Shown here piece by piece: positions 11,132 to 24,959 of a stretch of DNA of 64,000 nucleotides. The position numbers and the translations under genes were made by a program. Source of the stretch: Cephalopachus bancanus (Eukaryota; Chordata; Mammalia; Primates; Tarsiidae). Below the pieces are notes generated by a model. The model was not told the origin of the DNA, searched no databases, and worked only from the letters and a program-made list of their open reading frames with translations. The stretch is from the NCBI GenBank assembly GCA_027257055.1, contig JAPVLO010000133.1, positions 3,720,001-3,784,000 on the forward strand, in the 5' to 3' direction. How positions within the stretch are numbered: position 1 is the first letter of the stretch; each line of letters begins with the position of its first letter.

Positions 11132-14036
11132 AGATTTTAAAGGGTGAAAAAATACAAATATTTTAAAATAAAAAGAAGAGCAAAGCAATTTGATTTACCT
11201 TCACTGAAAATTATCTGATCAACTACAAGACTGCTTGGAACAGGGACCAAGATAAAAGTTATACAGACCCTGGCACCCAGGGAGTGTTTACTGAGCTCGC
11301 TAAGCTTAGGTCATAGCTGGTTCCACTTCACATAGTCAAATGCCCAGGAAAAATCAATAAATCTGTGACTAGTCTTATGTTGTTCTTAACAGATTTCAGA
11401 TGGAACGCTTGAAAAGGGCAGTCTTTAAAAGGGGGTGGGGAGCTTCTACACCTCAGTCTGGTCTGACAGGCTCTATCCATGAAGCTCAAGAGGGTAAACT
11501 GGTTGGCAGGAATCAGTGCCCACTATTCAGAACTGACTCTGAGTGTTCTAGAGGCAGAAAATCTTGACAGAGTGCTTTACTTAGCTTGAGCATGTGAGTC
11601 ATTTGTTCTGTATGAGGGAGAGCCTTGAGATCAATAAATCTCAGACAGTGACATTGGTTAATAGCTGGGGAGAAATACACTTCCCCATGATCAAATGGGA
11701 ACTGAGCATCTACAGTTACTAACCAAACTCATACAACAGGTTACCCTCCTCCTGAAGCAAGCCTCATGGCCAGTTCCAGTGCCTGAGCTCAGGTCTTCTA
11801 AGAAGTATTTGTTTTCCCAGAAAATTAGAATCTTATACTAAGACAGATCTAATAAGATTTCATATAGTTTTGACAAATTCTCTTTATTGTGATACTTCAC
11901 AAATCAGACATTTCTTTTTTTAATCCACCTAATAATTCTTATCCATTTTAGCTAAAAGAGTGAGACTCATAGGAGCTCAAGGAGAAAACAAATTATACTG
12001 GTAACAGTTTATCACAAACCAACTGAGATACACGCAAAGGGCTAAAAGAGCCTCATGTAGATCAAGGTCAATGATCCAGCTCACTTTTCACATCTTGTCC
12101 TACTAAGGAGCACTCAAGGACTTATCCACCCATGTGTGCATAAAATGTACCGTGCATCATGCTATTTGACTTACAATCTGTATTTATGATAATGGAAGAC
12201 AAATGTGGAAAAATAAACTGAAGGCGGCATGCTGACAAGATAATTCCCAGCACACAAATAATTAAAGATGCTGGGCCTAACCGTTACACGAGTTGTGGAG
12301 GGTCTTTGCTGAGGTCACATGCTCAGAGCAATGTTCCCTTATTCAGGGCCATGGCGTGGGGAGCAGATTCTGTAAGTAGAAATTCCACTGCCAGAAATTA
12401 AACATATTACAGCCGCTAATGCCAAAGAACAAGAAAAACTTGAGTGCTCTTGCTCTGAGACTACACATTTAGGAAGTTCTATGGCTAAAAGTAACAAGAA
12501 AAGAACATGGTTGAGAAGCATGTAACAAAATTAAGCAGGCAGAATCAGAGTAAAAATTCATGTAATTAAGTCTAGAAAGAGACAGTAACAAGGTTGGCAG
12601 ATTTTTCTCCATCCACGCCTTCCTTTATTGGGTATAATCACTCTGCGTTACAGACACAGACCCAATCGGTCAAGTCAGCCTGGCTTGGGAATACTGCATG
12701 AGATAAACAGTGGTGGGGAAATGCTGAAGGCAAGTAAACAAACCACTGCAGGCCTATCTGGTGGAGCCATAGTATTCTCCTCTACTTGGAAAACAAAATG
12801 CCAAACTCCCTCTTCAGAACATTCAACTATGACTCATACAAACTTCCAACGATTTCACAGTGCTCCTCTATAGGTATGGAGGAAAATCAAGGCTTTGGCT
12901 TTTTCAAAAAATTAAAGTTTCTGGTGTATTTGCTACAAGAGTCTAATGACTCAACTGGAAAAAACTCTATCGACTTCAGTCAACAAAGCATTAACAGATA
13001 TTCCAGATCAACTGGTAATCATGGCAATAAAAAAGGAGGCATCATTTCTCAGACAGAAAGCTCTTATTTCAATAATTGTCATTTTAAAATAATGTGGAAT
13101 ATTAACTGTCTTAACAATCAATTAAAAAAATCTGCTATAGAGGAAAAATTATTGTATATACTCATAACTAGTGATAACATGATTAGAGATAAAAAATTTA
13201 AACTTAAAATGCCAAAGAAATATCTTACAAAATATCTTCAGAAGAGGGATATAAAACTTCATGTTTATATCACTAAAATTGCTAAATTACTAAAATTGTA
13301 ATAAAATTATTAAAAGACAAACAGTATACATTTGTACAATACACTAAAAATTACACAGTCAAATGAACAGTGAAATGTCACCTTAAAATTGACCTTAACG
13401 TTTAAGGGATGTCTCCTAAGATGTTGGAAGTTCTGGTTCCATGAAGGTATTCTGGGAATAAAAAGATTGTCAATATCCAGGAAAACATGAGAAAGAAATC
13501 CAAATAAAAAGTTGGTTAACTTCTCTCCCCAAGACATATTTTTCCTCTTGAAAATTCTATAAGTTACTAAGTTATTGCAGAATGAATTAAATGCTTGAGA
13601 TTTGCCTACAATATACTTTGGCCTTAAACCTACCAAAATAATATTTATAAGTATTGAAATAAATATTTTAAGAGAAGCTAACAGTGGTTATATTTACTCA
13701 GTAAATGTTTGTGAAGTGTATACTGGAAACAAGTAGCACAATGCAATTTCAGTATTAACAGGAAAATGCACTTCTGCTCTTCAGAGAACCGCAGCTCTCA
13801 GAAGAGAACCAGGAAAAGAGCATGTGTTTGGGGTATCTTTTGACTTTGGGGTTACATGAAGAATAAATGTTCACACAGAATAATTAAGTAACTATAAGTA
13901 ACCAGCCAGAATAAAAAAATTAAGTCACCTATGATTATATGATCATTAGGCAAATAAATGTATTTCCTTCCAGAGCTATTGTAGACACATAAAATATACA
14001 TGACAAAAAGATTCCTGTTAAAGAATACCATTTTAC
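11132..14036. other. Large intronic stretch, no supported gene
   Basis: A 171-codon frame at 12786-13301 is AT-rich, low in complexity and without domain features. I see no splice pattern, RNA gene or classifiable repeat in these 2.9 kb. Confidence 0.45.
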
Positions 14037-14037
14037 A

Positions 14038-14341
14038 GGTCGGGTGCGGTGGCTCAAGCCTGTAATCCCATTACTTTGAAAGGCAGAGGTGAAAAGATTG
14101 CCAAAGCCCAGGGGGAGACCAGCCTGGACAACTTAGGGAGAAGTCGTCTCTCCAATAAATGAAAAAAATTAAAAAACTAGCCAGGCATGTAGTGAGCACC
14201 TGTAGTTCCAGCTACTTGGAAGGCTGAGGCGGAAGAATCGCCTGAGCCCAGAAGGTCAAGGCTGCAATAGCTACGATCTTGTGACTGCACTTCAGTTTGG
14301 GCAACAGAGTGAGACTCTAACTCAAAAAAAAAAAAAAAAAA
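14038..14341 (+). mobile_element. Alu
   Basis: A full dimer from GGTCGGGTGCGGTGGCTCAA to an 18-base A tail, moderately diverged. Confidence 0.92.
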
Positions 14342-14464
14342 ACCCAAACCCAGAAATTACTAAAAGCAGAAGTTCCAAGGCAAAGGGAATCAATCCACCT
14401 CGTTAAAACTTCTGATTCATATTGCCAACCTGTCTTCCAGAAAGACTGTACAAATATAAGTTCC

Positions 14465-14757
14465 TGGTTGGGCAAGGTAGCTCGCACCTGTAATACCAGG
14501 ACTTTGGGAGGCCAAGGTGAGAGGATTGTTGTAGCTGGGGAGTTCAAGTCCAGCCTGAGCAATATAGTGAGAACTTATCTCTACAAAAAAATTTAAAAAA
14601 TTAGGCAGCATGGTGGCACACACTTGTAGCTCCAACTACTAGGGAAGTTGAGATGGAAGGATCACTTGAGCACAGAAGGTTAAGGCTGCAGTGAGCCATC
14701 ATCATGCCACTGCACTTCAGTGTGGGTAACAGAGTGAAACCCTGTCTCAAAAAAAAA
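14465..14757 (+). mobile_element. Alu, older type
   Basis: It runs from GGTTGGGCAAGGTAGCTCGC to CCCTGTCTCAAAAAAAAA, and ends in standard GTCTC rather than AACTC. Confidence 0.92.
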
Positions 14758-15111
14758 CCCCCCAAAAAACCAAACATGCACACAGTACCAAAAAAAGTAA
14801 CACATTTTAAGAAAGGAAAAAACATATTAAAATTGTAATACTCAATATATACTGATAACAAGTCCATTCTTGATGCTAAAATATGTTGAGATTATAGCAA
14901 AATGCGTCATTTGGCTTTGAGAGCAGTAACCTTTGAAATTTTCTTTAAAAAAATAGATAATCTCTCTTAAAAATATATACACATTATCTATGTATTACTA
15001 TGTTATTTATGTATTTCCAACGTTGAACTGAATTACGGTAGCAATGTGTAACTGCAGAAGTCAAACATGACTTGTATTCATCTTTGTCACTGGTATATAT
15101 CGAGTATTACA
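14758..15111. other. AT-rich intron, nothing recognised
   Basis: No feature seen. Confidence 0.4.
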
Positions 15112-15402
15112 ATTTTTTTTTTTTGAGTTGTAGTCTTACTTCGTTGCCCAAGCTAGAGTGCAATGGTACACTCATGGCCATCTCAGCATCGACCTGCTGG
15201 ACTCCGGCGATCCTTCTGCCTCAGCCTTCCAAGTAGCCGGAACTACAGGTGTGCTCTACCACACCCAGCTAATTTTTGATTTATTGTAGAGACAAGGTCT
15301 CACCAAGTTGCCCAGGCTGGTCTCAAACCCGCGGGCTCAGGCAATCCACTCGTCTCAGCCTCCCAAAGTGCTGGGATTACAGCCTAGCCACCCGAGCCTG
15401 GT
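15112..15402 (-). mobile_element. Alu, antisense
   Basis: A full dimer between GAGTATTACAA and GGGTATTACAAC, a one-mismatch target duplication. Confidence 0.93.
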
Positions 15403-15469
15403 CGGGTATTACAACATTACTACAGTTTTTTCCTTTCTTAAAAGGTATGTACATTTTTTTGGCACCCCT

Positions 15470-15470
<1 letters not shown>

Positions 15471-15524
<54 letters not shown>
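15471..15524. repeat. (GT)n microsatellite
   Basis: About 25 GT units, likely length-polymorphic. Confidence 0.97.
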
Positions 15525-15526
<2 letters not shown>

Positions 15527-16274
15527 CCCCTCCAGCAGGAGGGGATGGGTGCACACAGCCTTCAATCCACTTGCCTGTTTTTCCTAGGTCTTTACTCAGT
15601 GCAACTCTTGTCTCTTGGGATGCCCTTTTCTCCTTATTTCTACCACGGGTCCTTGGGAGTACAAGAAAAAAAAGTTTCATTCCCATCACCACTGCCATAG
15701 TACCACTTTTATCTCTATCCCTGCCCCACTGCTTCCTTGGTGGGGACTGGACCAAACTTCCCCAGCAGCTCCAGTCCCTTCTCTACTTGATGACAGTGGC
15801 TTTCCAGAATGAGAGACGGTGATGTGTACGAGGGAGTGCAGAAAAAGAGCCCAAAGCACTCTGCTTCCTTCACAGAACAGAGTCCTAGAGGTGGGTGATA
15901 CGTGCCAAATCTGAGGTTCTGAAGATGTAGGTCTCAACACACTGCTCCATGTAGAGAAGCTGCACTAGTTTTTTCTTAATCAAACTCGATCCCAGATTCC
16001 AGCATTAAACTGTCACCCTTAAGTTTGGGGATGCTTACAAAATCTTTCCTCTATGTTTTCATGAATCGTTAAATAAAAGGTTACTCAGAACTAAATTGAA
16101 GCTACTAGTCAGATAAAAGTTTAACCAAAAAATTCTTCATACTGACTTTTGTTGGACAGCTGGTAGAGCAATTCTTATCTTCCTGAGAAAGAACTCAATG
16201 CTATCAGAAAACATTTCAGTACCATCAAATTATTATCTAACAGAGATGAGAATAAATTGAGCGTTTTAAATGTA
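15525..16274. other. Intron, nothing recognised
   Basis: Somewhat GC-richer in 15526-15830 but without exon signals that I can support. Confidence 0.4.
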
Positions 16275-16553
16275 AAAACAGTGGCTCACACCTGTATCCC
16301 AGCACTTTGGAAGGCTGAGGTAGGAGGATCACTTGAGCCCATGACCAGCCTGGGCAACACAGCAAGACCTCATCTCTACAAAAAAAGTTAGCAGGGTGTG
16401 GTGGTGTGTGCCTGTAGTCCCAGCTACACAGAAGGCTGAGGCGAAAGAACCGCCTGACCACTGGAGGTCAAGGCTATGATAAGCCATGATTATGCCACTG
16501 CACTCCAGCCTGGGCAATAAAGTGAGTCTCCCAACTCAATTAAGAAAAAAAAA
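16275..16553 (+). mobile_element. Alu, 5'-shortened
   Basis: It starts at CAGTGGCTCACACCTG, so the first bases of the head are missing, and ends AACTCAATTAAGAAAAAAAA. Confidence 0.88.
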
Positions 16554-17694
16554 AGCTTGGAAATAAGTATTATTGGCTGTTCACAAGGTTTTTCCTTTAA
16601 TAACTATTTGTTCTTTATTCGTACATTTTATCTGCCTATACTTGCTTATAAAAGTAATGGCGGCTCTTTCTAGAATTTAAGGAAAACTTTAGAATAAAAA
16701 TTCTGAAAATTCCATCAGCTACACACTGTAAAAAGCCCACTATTGTCCAATGCTGGCAGCATGACACCTCAGCCCAGTTCCAGGAAGGTCCCACAGAGCC
16801 CAACCTGAGATGTATGGGCTTGTACCATGCTGAGCTCTATGTGCGTCAAGGGCCTGTAACCTTGGAGGCCTGGGAGGAACAGAAAGAAACTGTACTCCTT
16901 TAGGGGATAGAAAACATTCAAACATATCTGAACTGAGAATATTTGGATACATTAGCATATTTTTGTAACAGGTAGAAATCATAATTGAATTTCTGTGGTG
17001 ACAAATTTAACCCAACTTTGGAAATAAAAAGATGCCTACAGGCTGGAAAGGCATTTGTATTTCACTGTGAGGCGAATGGTTTTGCTACAAACAGTTCATA
17101 CCATAATTTGGCATTTTAATAAGGTAGCTCTATACTATATTCACTTTCCTTTCTCTCCTTAGTAAACAAAAGAATGTACATTAAGTATTCTGAATACATA
17201 ACTATCAAAAAGAAATATTTACACATGAGGCTGTCTGGAATTATCCCCAGAATCTCATGTTAGCACTAAAATGTAAATGCAGCATCACACCCACCTTATG
17301 ATGGCAAAATGGTAAAATGGCAACTCGATTTATAATAAAAAGTAAACATTTAAAAATAAGATTAATATGATATTTCTCATCACCTTGAAAACTCTTCCTT
17401 AAAAGCTGACATACTGAGCACAATTTGTGTGCAATTTAAGTAAAACCATACCATACAATTTGTTTAAGTTTTCCTTTATCCTCCCCTCCCTTTCATCAAA
17501 TCTGTGAAGTCTGTTGTGCTATGGATGGGTGAAAACTTAGGAAAGTTAAGAGGAACAATTTGCCCTCTACTCTAAGTACAATAAGGTGACAACAGATGAT
17601 GTCTACATATGGAAATAAAACCAAGGAAAGCCACAGTGGCACCCTGTGGTCCCAGCTACTTAGTAGGCTTACAATAAAGTTATAACAAAGTTTT
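16554..17694. other. Intron, nothing recognised
   Basis: No supported feature. Confidence 0.4.
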
Positions 17695-17695
17695 A

Positions 17696-17983
17696 GGCCA
17701 GACTCGGTGGCTCAGTCTGTAATCCCACCACTTTGGGGGGCTGAGGCAAGCAGATTGCCTGAGCCTATAGATTCAAGACCAGCTCGGCAACTTGGCGAGA
17801 TCTTGTCTCTACAATAAAATAAAATATTAGCCGGACGTGGTAGCATACGCCTGTAGTTCTGGCTACTTAGAAGGCTGAGGCGGAAGGATTACTGGAGCCT
17901 AGCAGGTAGATGCTGGGGTGGCTGTGAGCGTGCCACTGCACTCCAGCCTGGGCAACAGAGTGAGACCCCAACTCAAAAAAAAA
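17696..17983 (+). mobile_element. Alu with long target duplication
   Basis: TTACAATAAAGTT lies before and after a full dimer of the young type. Confidence 0.93.
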
Positions 17984-19609
17984 GAAAAAGTTACAATAAA
18001 GTTTTAAACTTTAAAAAGTAACTTTAGAACTAGAAATTTGGGATGACAAAAGGAAACATACACATCTCAATTTTTCTCCTGAACTTCCATGCTCAAAAAA
18101 AGAATTATGATTTAATTTATTGCCTTCATCATTTTGGGAAGCGGTACATTTCCAGATATGCAACATATAAAGACATATGAGTGATACAGGTGGTCGCTAT
18201 TTTGAGATCACACTATTACTAACAGACTTAACTGACTTGGTAACATAGCTGGCCCAGATTCATGGAGGACTCTGCTTCATAGCAGTAATCACTTCCTGAA
18301 AATCAGATATGTGGAAAAATACAACAGCAAACCTATTTCCCATTACATTAGATGAGAAACATTACAATGCAGAGCACACCAATCTAAAATCCCCAACCAA
18401 TTTCTCAAAACATAACTAAAACATAACAAAAAGGCCTATGTCTAAAAAGCAACCTATTATTAAAATGTTAAAGTTGTTTACTGATCACCAAACAATATAG
18501 CTGGTAATCACCAGTTGCTTCATAGCAATAATATGTTCTCTCTTGGTACCAGCAAAATCCAAGGTGAACAACCTTTTTGATGACACTAGGCATATTTTTC
18601 AAAATGTTTACATATGACTCTAACAACCCATTAATTTCATTTAAAATATAACTCTAGACTATTTCCACATGTTGTTTTAAGTTTAGGGGGGTATAGATCT
18701 AAACTCTTCCTATATAGACATCAACTGAAGAACTTAACTGAGATATACACACATTCCATGAAGTTTGAACACTAAATACTCACAGAGACTCCACCAAGAA
18801 AAGATTATACGGGGAGATGTAGCACTAAAAGCACATCTGTCAAACATCAGTCCAGACATTTACAACTGCAAGTAACATTAGCCTTAACACTTTACTGAGG
18901 GGATTTATTATTTTACCTGAAAAGAAGTCCAGAGATACACAACTATCGAGCTAGTTGATACATCTGTACAACAGTGTCACGTGGACCAGGCTGCCAGGGA
19001 AGAGGTGTCTGCCTGTGAGTCTCTCACTCAACCTTCCTTCATATCCAGTTAGTCAGAACTGAGACAGCCACCCATTCCTAAACCAACACTATAGCAGTGA
19101 GGATTAGACCACCATGGCTGGTTTAGACAATTCAGCACTGACCTCCCAGGGCTGGGAATAAGGTTGGCTCTCCTAAAACACAGGCCACGCAGAGGAAGGT
19201 GAAGACTGAAGTGTGCAACAAGGGGAAAGGAACTTTGAGTGGGCAGGCTTACTGCTTACAGGTTTGCATTAATATAATAACTAAAATAAAGTAAGTATAA
19301 TTTAAGTCCAGGTAATAGGTGGTATACATTAAACAAAGACTTGTTTTTATTGGAAAAATGCCTTACTAAGAAGATATTATCAAATTTTCTAACCAAATAT
19401 TAAATGATTTAGGAGTCATTACAAAACCTGTTACCAATATATGGATTGAGGATCTACTTTTTGAAAGTCATTGTGCTTATTATGTACAATACACAGCAGA
19501 TGAGCTGTTTTTTAGAGGTTACAACACAAGTGGCAAGATATGCAAAATAAAAGTTTAAATAACATTACAAAACAATTATACAGGGTCTGCCATAAAACAC
19601 TATGTGGTT
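17984..19609. other. AT-rich intron, nothing recognised
   Basis: No exon or clear repeat in 1.6 kb. Confidence 0.4.
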
Positions 19610-19695
19610 AAGAAGCAAACAGAACATTTGTATACCTAACCCTGAATTGTACCCCACATCTTTAAAATAAAAAATCTATTTTAAAAAGAAGCAAA
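19610..19695 (+). mobile_element. Minute LINE-1 insertion (about 66 bp) with target duplication
   Basis: AAGAAGCAAA at 19610-19619 and 19686-19695 brackets only the last part of the L1 3' tail (GAACATTTGTATACC ... CCCCACATCTTTAAAATAAA). Confidence 0.8.
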
Positions 19696-20035
19696 TAAAT
19701 GACGGAAGAAAATGTACTATGAGATAAAGACAGAGTTATCTATTACAGAAGTGGAAGAGGCCCAGGAATGGGATTTTGCGTAGGATCTTTACACTGGACA
19801 GGTTACAGATGGACATGAGGAAATAGGCTGGGTGCCACACAGAGGGAAATGCAGGGCCGAGGGATGAGAACAGGAAAATGCCTTGGAGTAGAGCAGGCCA
19901 TGCAAGGGGAAACCAGGAGCAACTGCCATTACTAACTGCAAGCCTTCCTTTCTATGTAACAAGAGAAAAGGTCTCCCATCACAGCTTGGGATCTATATCT
20001 CTCCATTACCAGTTCCTATTTTCATTTTCTAACTT
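19696..20035. other. Intron, nothing recognised
   Basis: No supported feature. Confidence 0.4.
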
Positions 20036-20258
20036 TTTTTTTTTTTTTTTGAGTTGGAGTCTCGCTCTGTCACCCGGACTGGAGTGCAGTGGCCGCTCCC
20101 GTTCACCACAGCCTCGACCTGCTGGGCTCCGACGATCCTTCCATTTCAGCCTTCCAAGTAGCTGGAACTACAGGCATGCAGTACCATGCTCAGCTAATTT
20201 TTTGATTTATCGTAGAGATGAGGTCTTGCCAAGTTGCCTGGGTGGGTCTCAAACCCAC
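20036..20258 (-). mobile_element. Alu, antisense, 5'-truncated insertion
   Basis: The element lacks its head: it ends at CTCAAACCCACG and is bracketed by CATTTTCTAACTTTT on both sides. The truncation therefore happened during insertion. Confidence 0.93.
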
Positions 20259-21379
20259 GCATTTTCTAACTTTTATGTAGCTGTTCAAAAATCATTCTGT
20301 ATTCTAGGACGAAACTAGCAAAATGGCCAATGAGATGTACCTCCACTTACAACATTAATAATCCCATCTTTGACAGTAAAATGGAAATACCCTCAGATCC
20401 CATAGTCGAAGTGGCTAGTAAACCAATGCAACATCTAGAAAAAGCATTCAGAGTCACAGACCTTTGTGAATCTGGTGTAATGCACAGACTGTTCTACTAA
20501 AAACAATACATTCCTAAGATTTTACATATGATGTCAGGAGGTTTCCAGACCACTCCACTCAACCCTCCAAACTTATCATGGGTGAAGAATCCCTAACATA
20601 GAGACAATAACAGGGACAATAGCTGCTTATCACAGTTATCAGTTCCATCAAATAATCCCCCAACAAGCTATTTTAAGGACTCTCTTTTTCTTTGGGGCTG
20701 CTGAGCATATTTTCAGCTGGTAAATCAGGAAACGATAAATGCCAGAAATAAAAATAAGTCATTCCATAATTTACACTGAGCTACTTGAGTTAGAACACTT
20801 AAGCTTTTCAGAACGACTCCTTTAAGTCACTAATACTATAATGCAGGTTTTAGTATAGGATACTTAACACTTATCATTAAAAATAAGATACGTGCATGTA
20901 TATATATAGTCATAAAGGTAAATGCCACTTTTTATGGAAATACTAGTGGTAGGAAATGAATCCTTTTCAAATTTAACTGATAACTGGAGTCTGTCAGCAA
21001 TTCTCTTTAATAATGTTCCACTAATCAATGCATACTTCCAACCCTTTAGATTCGAGTAGGTATGAATAGACTTTCTGGTGAACTGGTCATGTAGCATGGG
21101 GTGGCCTTCCAGTTTAAGAGGACGAAAGGCCTTTGTGTGGTCCTGGTAGGGTGCTCACCATTCCTTTGCGTAAACATCTATCATAATGATCCCAACACTC
21201 CTTCCAGCTAAGCCTAGATGTCACCTCAGAACCCTCTTCCAAGAATGTCACAGAATAGATCCGAATTAGCAAGTGAATTAACATTTCTTTGTGCTCACTT
21301 TTATTAGTGTAGAAATCTATGTAGTCCCCTTTTGCTTCATCTCATCCAACAATATAATGAAGAAAACATGATAGTGTTA
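20259..21379. other. Intron, nothing recognised
   Basis: No exon or repeat that I can name. Confidence 0.4.
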
Positions 21380-22050
21380 ACATATCGTATGAAAGGAAAG
21401 TGTGGCTGAAATGTAAGTAGCTTGCTTAAAATCACACAGTAACTTGAATAGAATTCAGCTATTACTACTTCTTGTTCAGTACCTATATTAGTTAGGGTTT
21501 GATTCATCTTCAAATGACAAAGTAGTAGCTCAAAGAGAATAGAAGTCTATTCATGTTTCACATAAAGAAGTTCAAAGAAAAGCGTTACTGGACTGGCACG
21601 GCAGCTCTACAGCCTTCAAGGCCCAGGCTCTTCCTGGTTCAGGCTTTAGTCAGCCTCCCAATGGACCCTCCTTCTCATGACCCAAGATGGCGGCCAGCAC
21701 TCCACAAAATATTCAGATACACATTATAGGATGAAGGAGTGGGGGCGCCGCAGGAAGGGATGGGAAGGTACACACCAACTGTGTTTGTAAAAGGTTTCCT
21801 AGAATCTTCAACACATTTCTTCGTACATCCCACTGACCAGAAGCTTCATCACAATCCTCACACACTAACCAAAATGGTCATGTCACAAGATGAAAAGGGA
21901 AACAGATATTGCAAGACAACCAGTAATTTCGGCCCCTATCACGTTGAAGCCAAAGAACATGGAAAAGTTCAGCTCTAAGGTGTTTGAGAGAATGACTTGC
22001 AGCATGATAGACCTGGGCAGTTTATTCATTTCTTCTTCTTGTTTCTCTGG
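21380..22050. other. Intron, possible old MIR piece and unnamed repeat
   Basis: AGTAGCTTGCTTAAAATCAC resembles antisense MIR. 21485-21700 (ATTAGTTAGGGTTTGA ... CCCAAGATGGCGGC) reads like an old interspersed repeat that I cannot name. Confidence 0.35.

Positions 22051-22051
<1 letters not shown>

Positions 22052-22090
<39 letters not shown>
22052..22090. repeat. (GT)n microsatellite
   Basis: About 19 GT units. Confidence 0.97.
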
Positions 22091-22093
<3 letters not shown>

Positions 22094-22519
22094 CTTGGTA
22101 TGAGTATACTTGTACACTTTCTCAGTGATGCATTCCAGACATGACACTGCAATTAGTTTTTTCACTAAAAAATAATTCTTCTTCTTGATGAACTATATAA
22201 ATTATCACAATTTTTTAAAAGTGGGAATAAATTTCTGCCTATAAATTTTACTGCTTGAAAATGCTCTGATCGTTTCTTATTGCCAATGGGAAAGAATTCA
22301 GAATAAGTAGAAAGGCACACAAGGGCTGATTTCAAAAAACACATTTCTAGACTCATTTCTCATAAGTGGCCCTGATACATTCTCTCAAGGCAGCCAATGA
22401 GAAGTTTTTACTGATCCTGTATGTGTACCAGATTCTTCTGAAGCTACACAATTTGACACAGTCTGTCCAACCACCTAGAAAGATTTTGTTCCCCCACCAC
22501 AGCTTATAAAATAATTATT
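22091..22519. other. Intron, nothing recognised
   Basis: No supported feature. Confidence 0.4.
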
Positions 22520-22685
22520 CCAACGTTCTCAAACATCAGGATGCACAAAAATCACCTGTAATGCTTGTTACAAATGTTGATTATCTGGCTTTAGTTCCAA
22601 AGATTCTGTTTCACTAGCTATGGGTCAGGCCCAGAAACTTACAGCATCTCAACAAGAAACAGAGCACCTAAAACAGAGTATGCTC
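22520..22685 (+). mobile_element. MER5A-like hAT MITE
   Basis: GTTCTCAAACATCAGGATGC then AAAATCACCTGTAATGCTTG and AAAGATTCTGTTTCA follow the MER5A order. Call by recall. Confidence 0.65.
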
Positions 22686-23189
22686 AAGAATGTTCTCTTA
22701 ATAATCACCACAATAAAAACAGACTCTATCATACTAACCATATTTTCCTTCCCACTTATTCATTAGATACTACTCTTCTGAGGTAACACCATAATTCTAT
22801 CATTATATAAGGAAGAAATTTTTAGAAATTTACATTTGTAAGGATTAATATGCAATCTCCACAATAATTCTTCACTTAATGGTATGGTGGGTTGCACACA
22901 ATGAGAAAAAAAATAGATGCCTGACACAATAAGTGCCTAAACATAAAAGAGTATTGTAGTAGTAAGATTGCCAGAAAGACACATAGGTCTCCGAGCTCTG
23001 AGTTATTAGTACCAAGTACGATGTTCATACCGTACAGTCTATTTAGATTCTCATCTTCATTATCTATTTCCTAAATGAGATAAAAATTAATTTAAAATAA
23101 AAATAAAAGCTCATCACATTTTCCAGTTAAATAGTCTCAGATGTGAAAGTTACAGCATTAGTAAAGCCTGTAAGAAAGTGTTAGAGGAA
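22686..23189. other. Intron, nothing recognised
   Basis: AT-rich sequence. Confidence 0.4.
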
Positions 23190-23475
23190 GCCGGGCTCGG
23201 TGGCTCAGCTTGTAATCCCGTGCCTTTGGGAGGCTGAGGTGAGTGGATTGCCTGAGCCCGCGGGTTCGAGACCCGCCTGGGCAGCGACACCTCATCTCCA
23301 CAATCAAAAAATCAGCTGGGCGTGGTAGCACATGCCTGTAATTCCGGCTACTTGGAAGGCTGAGGTGGAAGGATCGCCGGAGCCCAGCAGGTCGAGGCTG
23401 CGGTGGCTGGGAGCGGCCACTGCACTCCAGTCTGGGCAATCGAGTGAGACTCCAACTCAAAAAAAAAAAAAAAAA
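23190..23475 (+). mobile_element. Alu, young type, near consensus
   Basis: GGAAGCCGGGCTCGGTGGC head, GAGCCCGCGGGTTCGAGACC body and A17 tail. AGAAAGTGTTAGAGGAA occurs on both sides. The intact CpGs suggest recent insertion. Confidence 0.96.
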
Positions 23476-23850
23476 CAGAAAGTGTTAGAGGAAACTCTGT
23501 TTACATCATATGTGCACACTTAAAACTTTTTCTCTGCTGACACTGTACTGAGTAGCTGCCCCTCAAGGAAATAGTACCACAGTTAAGCAGTCAATTCCCC
23601 GCAAACAGCTATACTAAAAAGACTCTTGAATGTTTTAGTGCAATAAAAAAGTACCTCAGTTATGGCTGTGAAAAGTTTACAGCTGTTAACTTACCAAATG
23701 ATTTCCCCTAAATTCACTTCATGGAAGTGCTGTGGCTGAAGACAAAAAGAGTGAGGGGCCACAAGGAATTTGCAGTCACGTTACCCAGTTAGCAAAATGC
23801 CTTCCAGTTGCTCCACGATTTTTCAGAAACACCAAAGGCTCAAATACAGT
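23476..23850. other. Intron, nothing recognised
   Basis: No supported feature. Confidence 0.4.
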
Positions 23851-24500
23851 TAGCACTCCATAGCCATGGGCCCCGCACAGGTGGATTCAACCAACAGGGG
23901 ATCAAAAATATTTAAGAAAAGCCAGGCTCAGTGGCTCAGCCTGTAATCCTGCGCCTTTGGGAGGCTGAGGTAAGTGGATTGCCTGAGCCCGCGGTTTCGA
24001 GACCCGCCTGGGCAGCGAAACCTCATCTCTACAATAAATCAAAAAAATCAGCCAGGCGTGGTAGCGCATGCCTGTAATTCTGGCTACTCGGAAGGCTGAG
24101 GCGGAAGGATCGCCGGAGCCCAGCAGGCGAGGCTGCGGTGGCCGGCAGCGGCCACTGCACTACAGTCTGGGCGACAGAGTGAGACTCCAACTCAAAAAAT
24201 ATATATATATTTAGGAAAAAACACTGCATCTGTATTAAACATGCATAACTTTTTTTCTTGACATGATTTCCTAAACAAAACAGCAAAACAACTGTTTAAA
24301 CAGCATTTGATTATGCTGGCTATTATCGAGTATTGGCAATCTAGAGATGATTAAAGCACATGGGAGGATATGTGAAGGTCATGTGCAAATAAATACTGCC
24401 CCATTGTATAATTAAAGACTTGGGCATCCAAGAATTTTGAAACTGGGGAGGGTGCTGGAATCAATCCCTCACCAATACCAAGGGACAAATGGATATTACT
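23851..24500 (+). mobile_element. Tigger/MER2-like DNA transposon, split by an Alu
   Basis: TTAGCACTCCATAGCCATGG, GTGGATTCAACCAAC, GGGATCAAAAATATTT, then beyond the Alu TCTAGAGATGATTAAAGCAC, ATGTGCAAATAAATAC and CCAATACCAAGGGACAAATG. This is the usual plan of a pogo-derived MITE. Confidence 0.75.
23919..24193 (+). mobile_element. Alu inside the Tigger-like element
   Basis: A full dimer of the young type with intact GCCGGAGCCCAGCAGG. The tail runs into an (AT)n repeat. Confidence 0.94.
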
Positions 24501-24515
24501 TGTAGAAACAGATTT

Positions 24516-24810
<295 letters not shown>

Positions 24811-24959
24811 TCATTTCTTAGAATTTGAAGCTTTCTGCTCTTTACCTATTTAATGATTTAATGTATTGGAGGAAGTGTATTTACTCAGAATTTTTATGGT
24901 CTTATTTCCTTTTTGTTTGTTTATAGGTCAACTAAAATAAAACAGAAATATTTTTCTTG

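Noticed and set aside
12786..13301. 171-codon + frame
   Set aside because: Lys/Asn/Ile-rich, as AT-rich intron gives by chance; no splice context or motif.
15377..15565. Frames encoding His-Thr or Cys-Val repeats over the GT tract
   Set aside because: Translations of a microsatellite.
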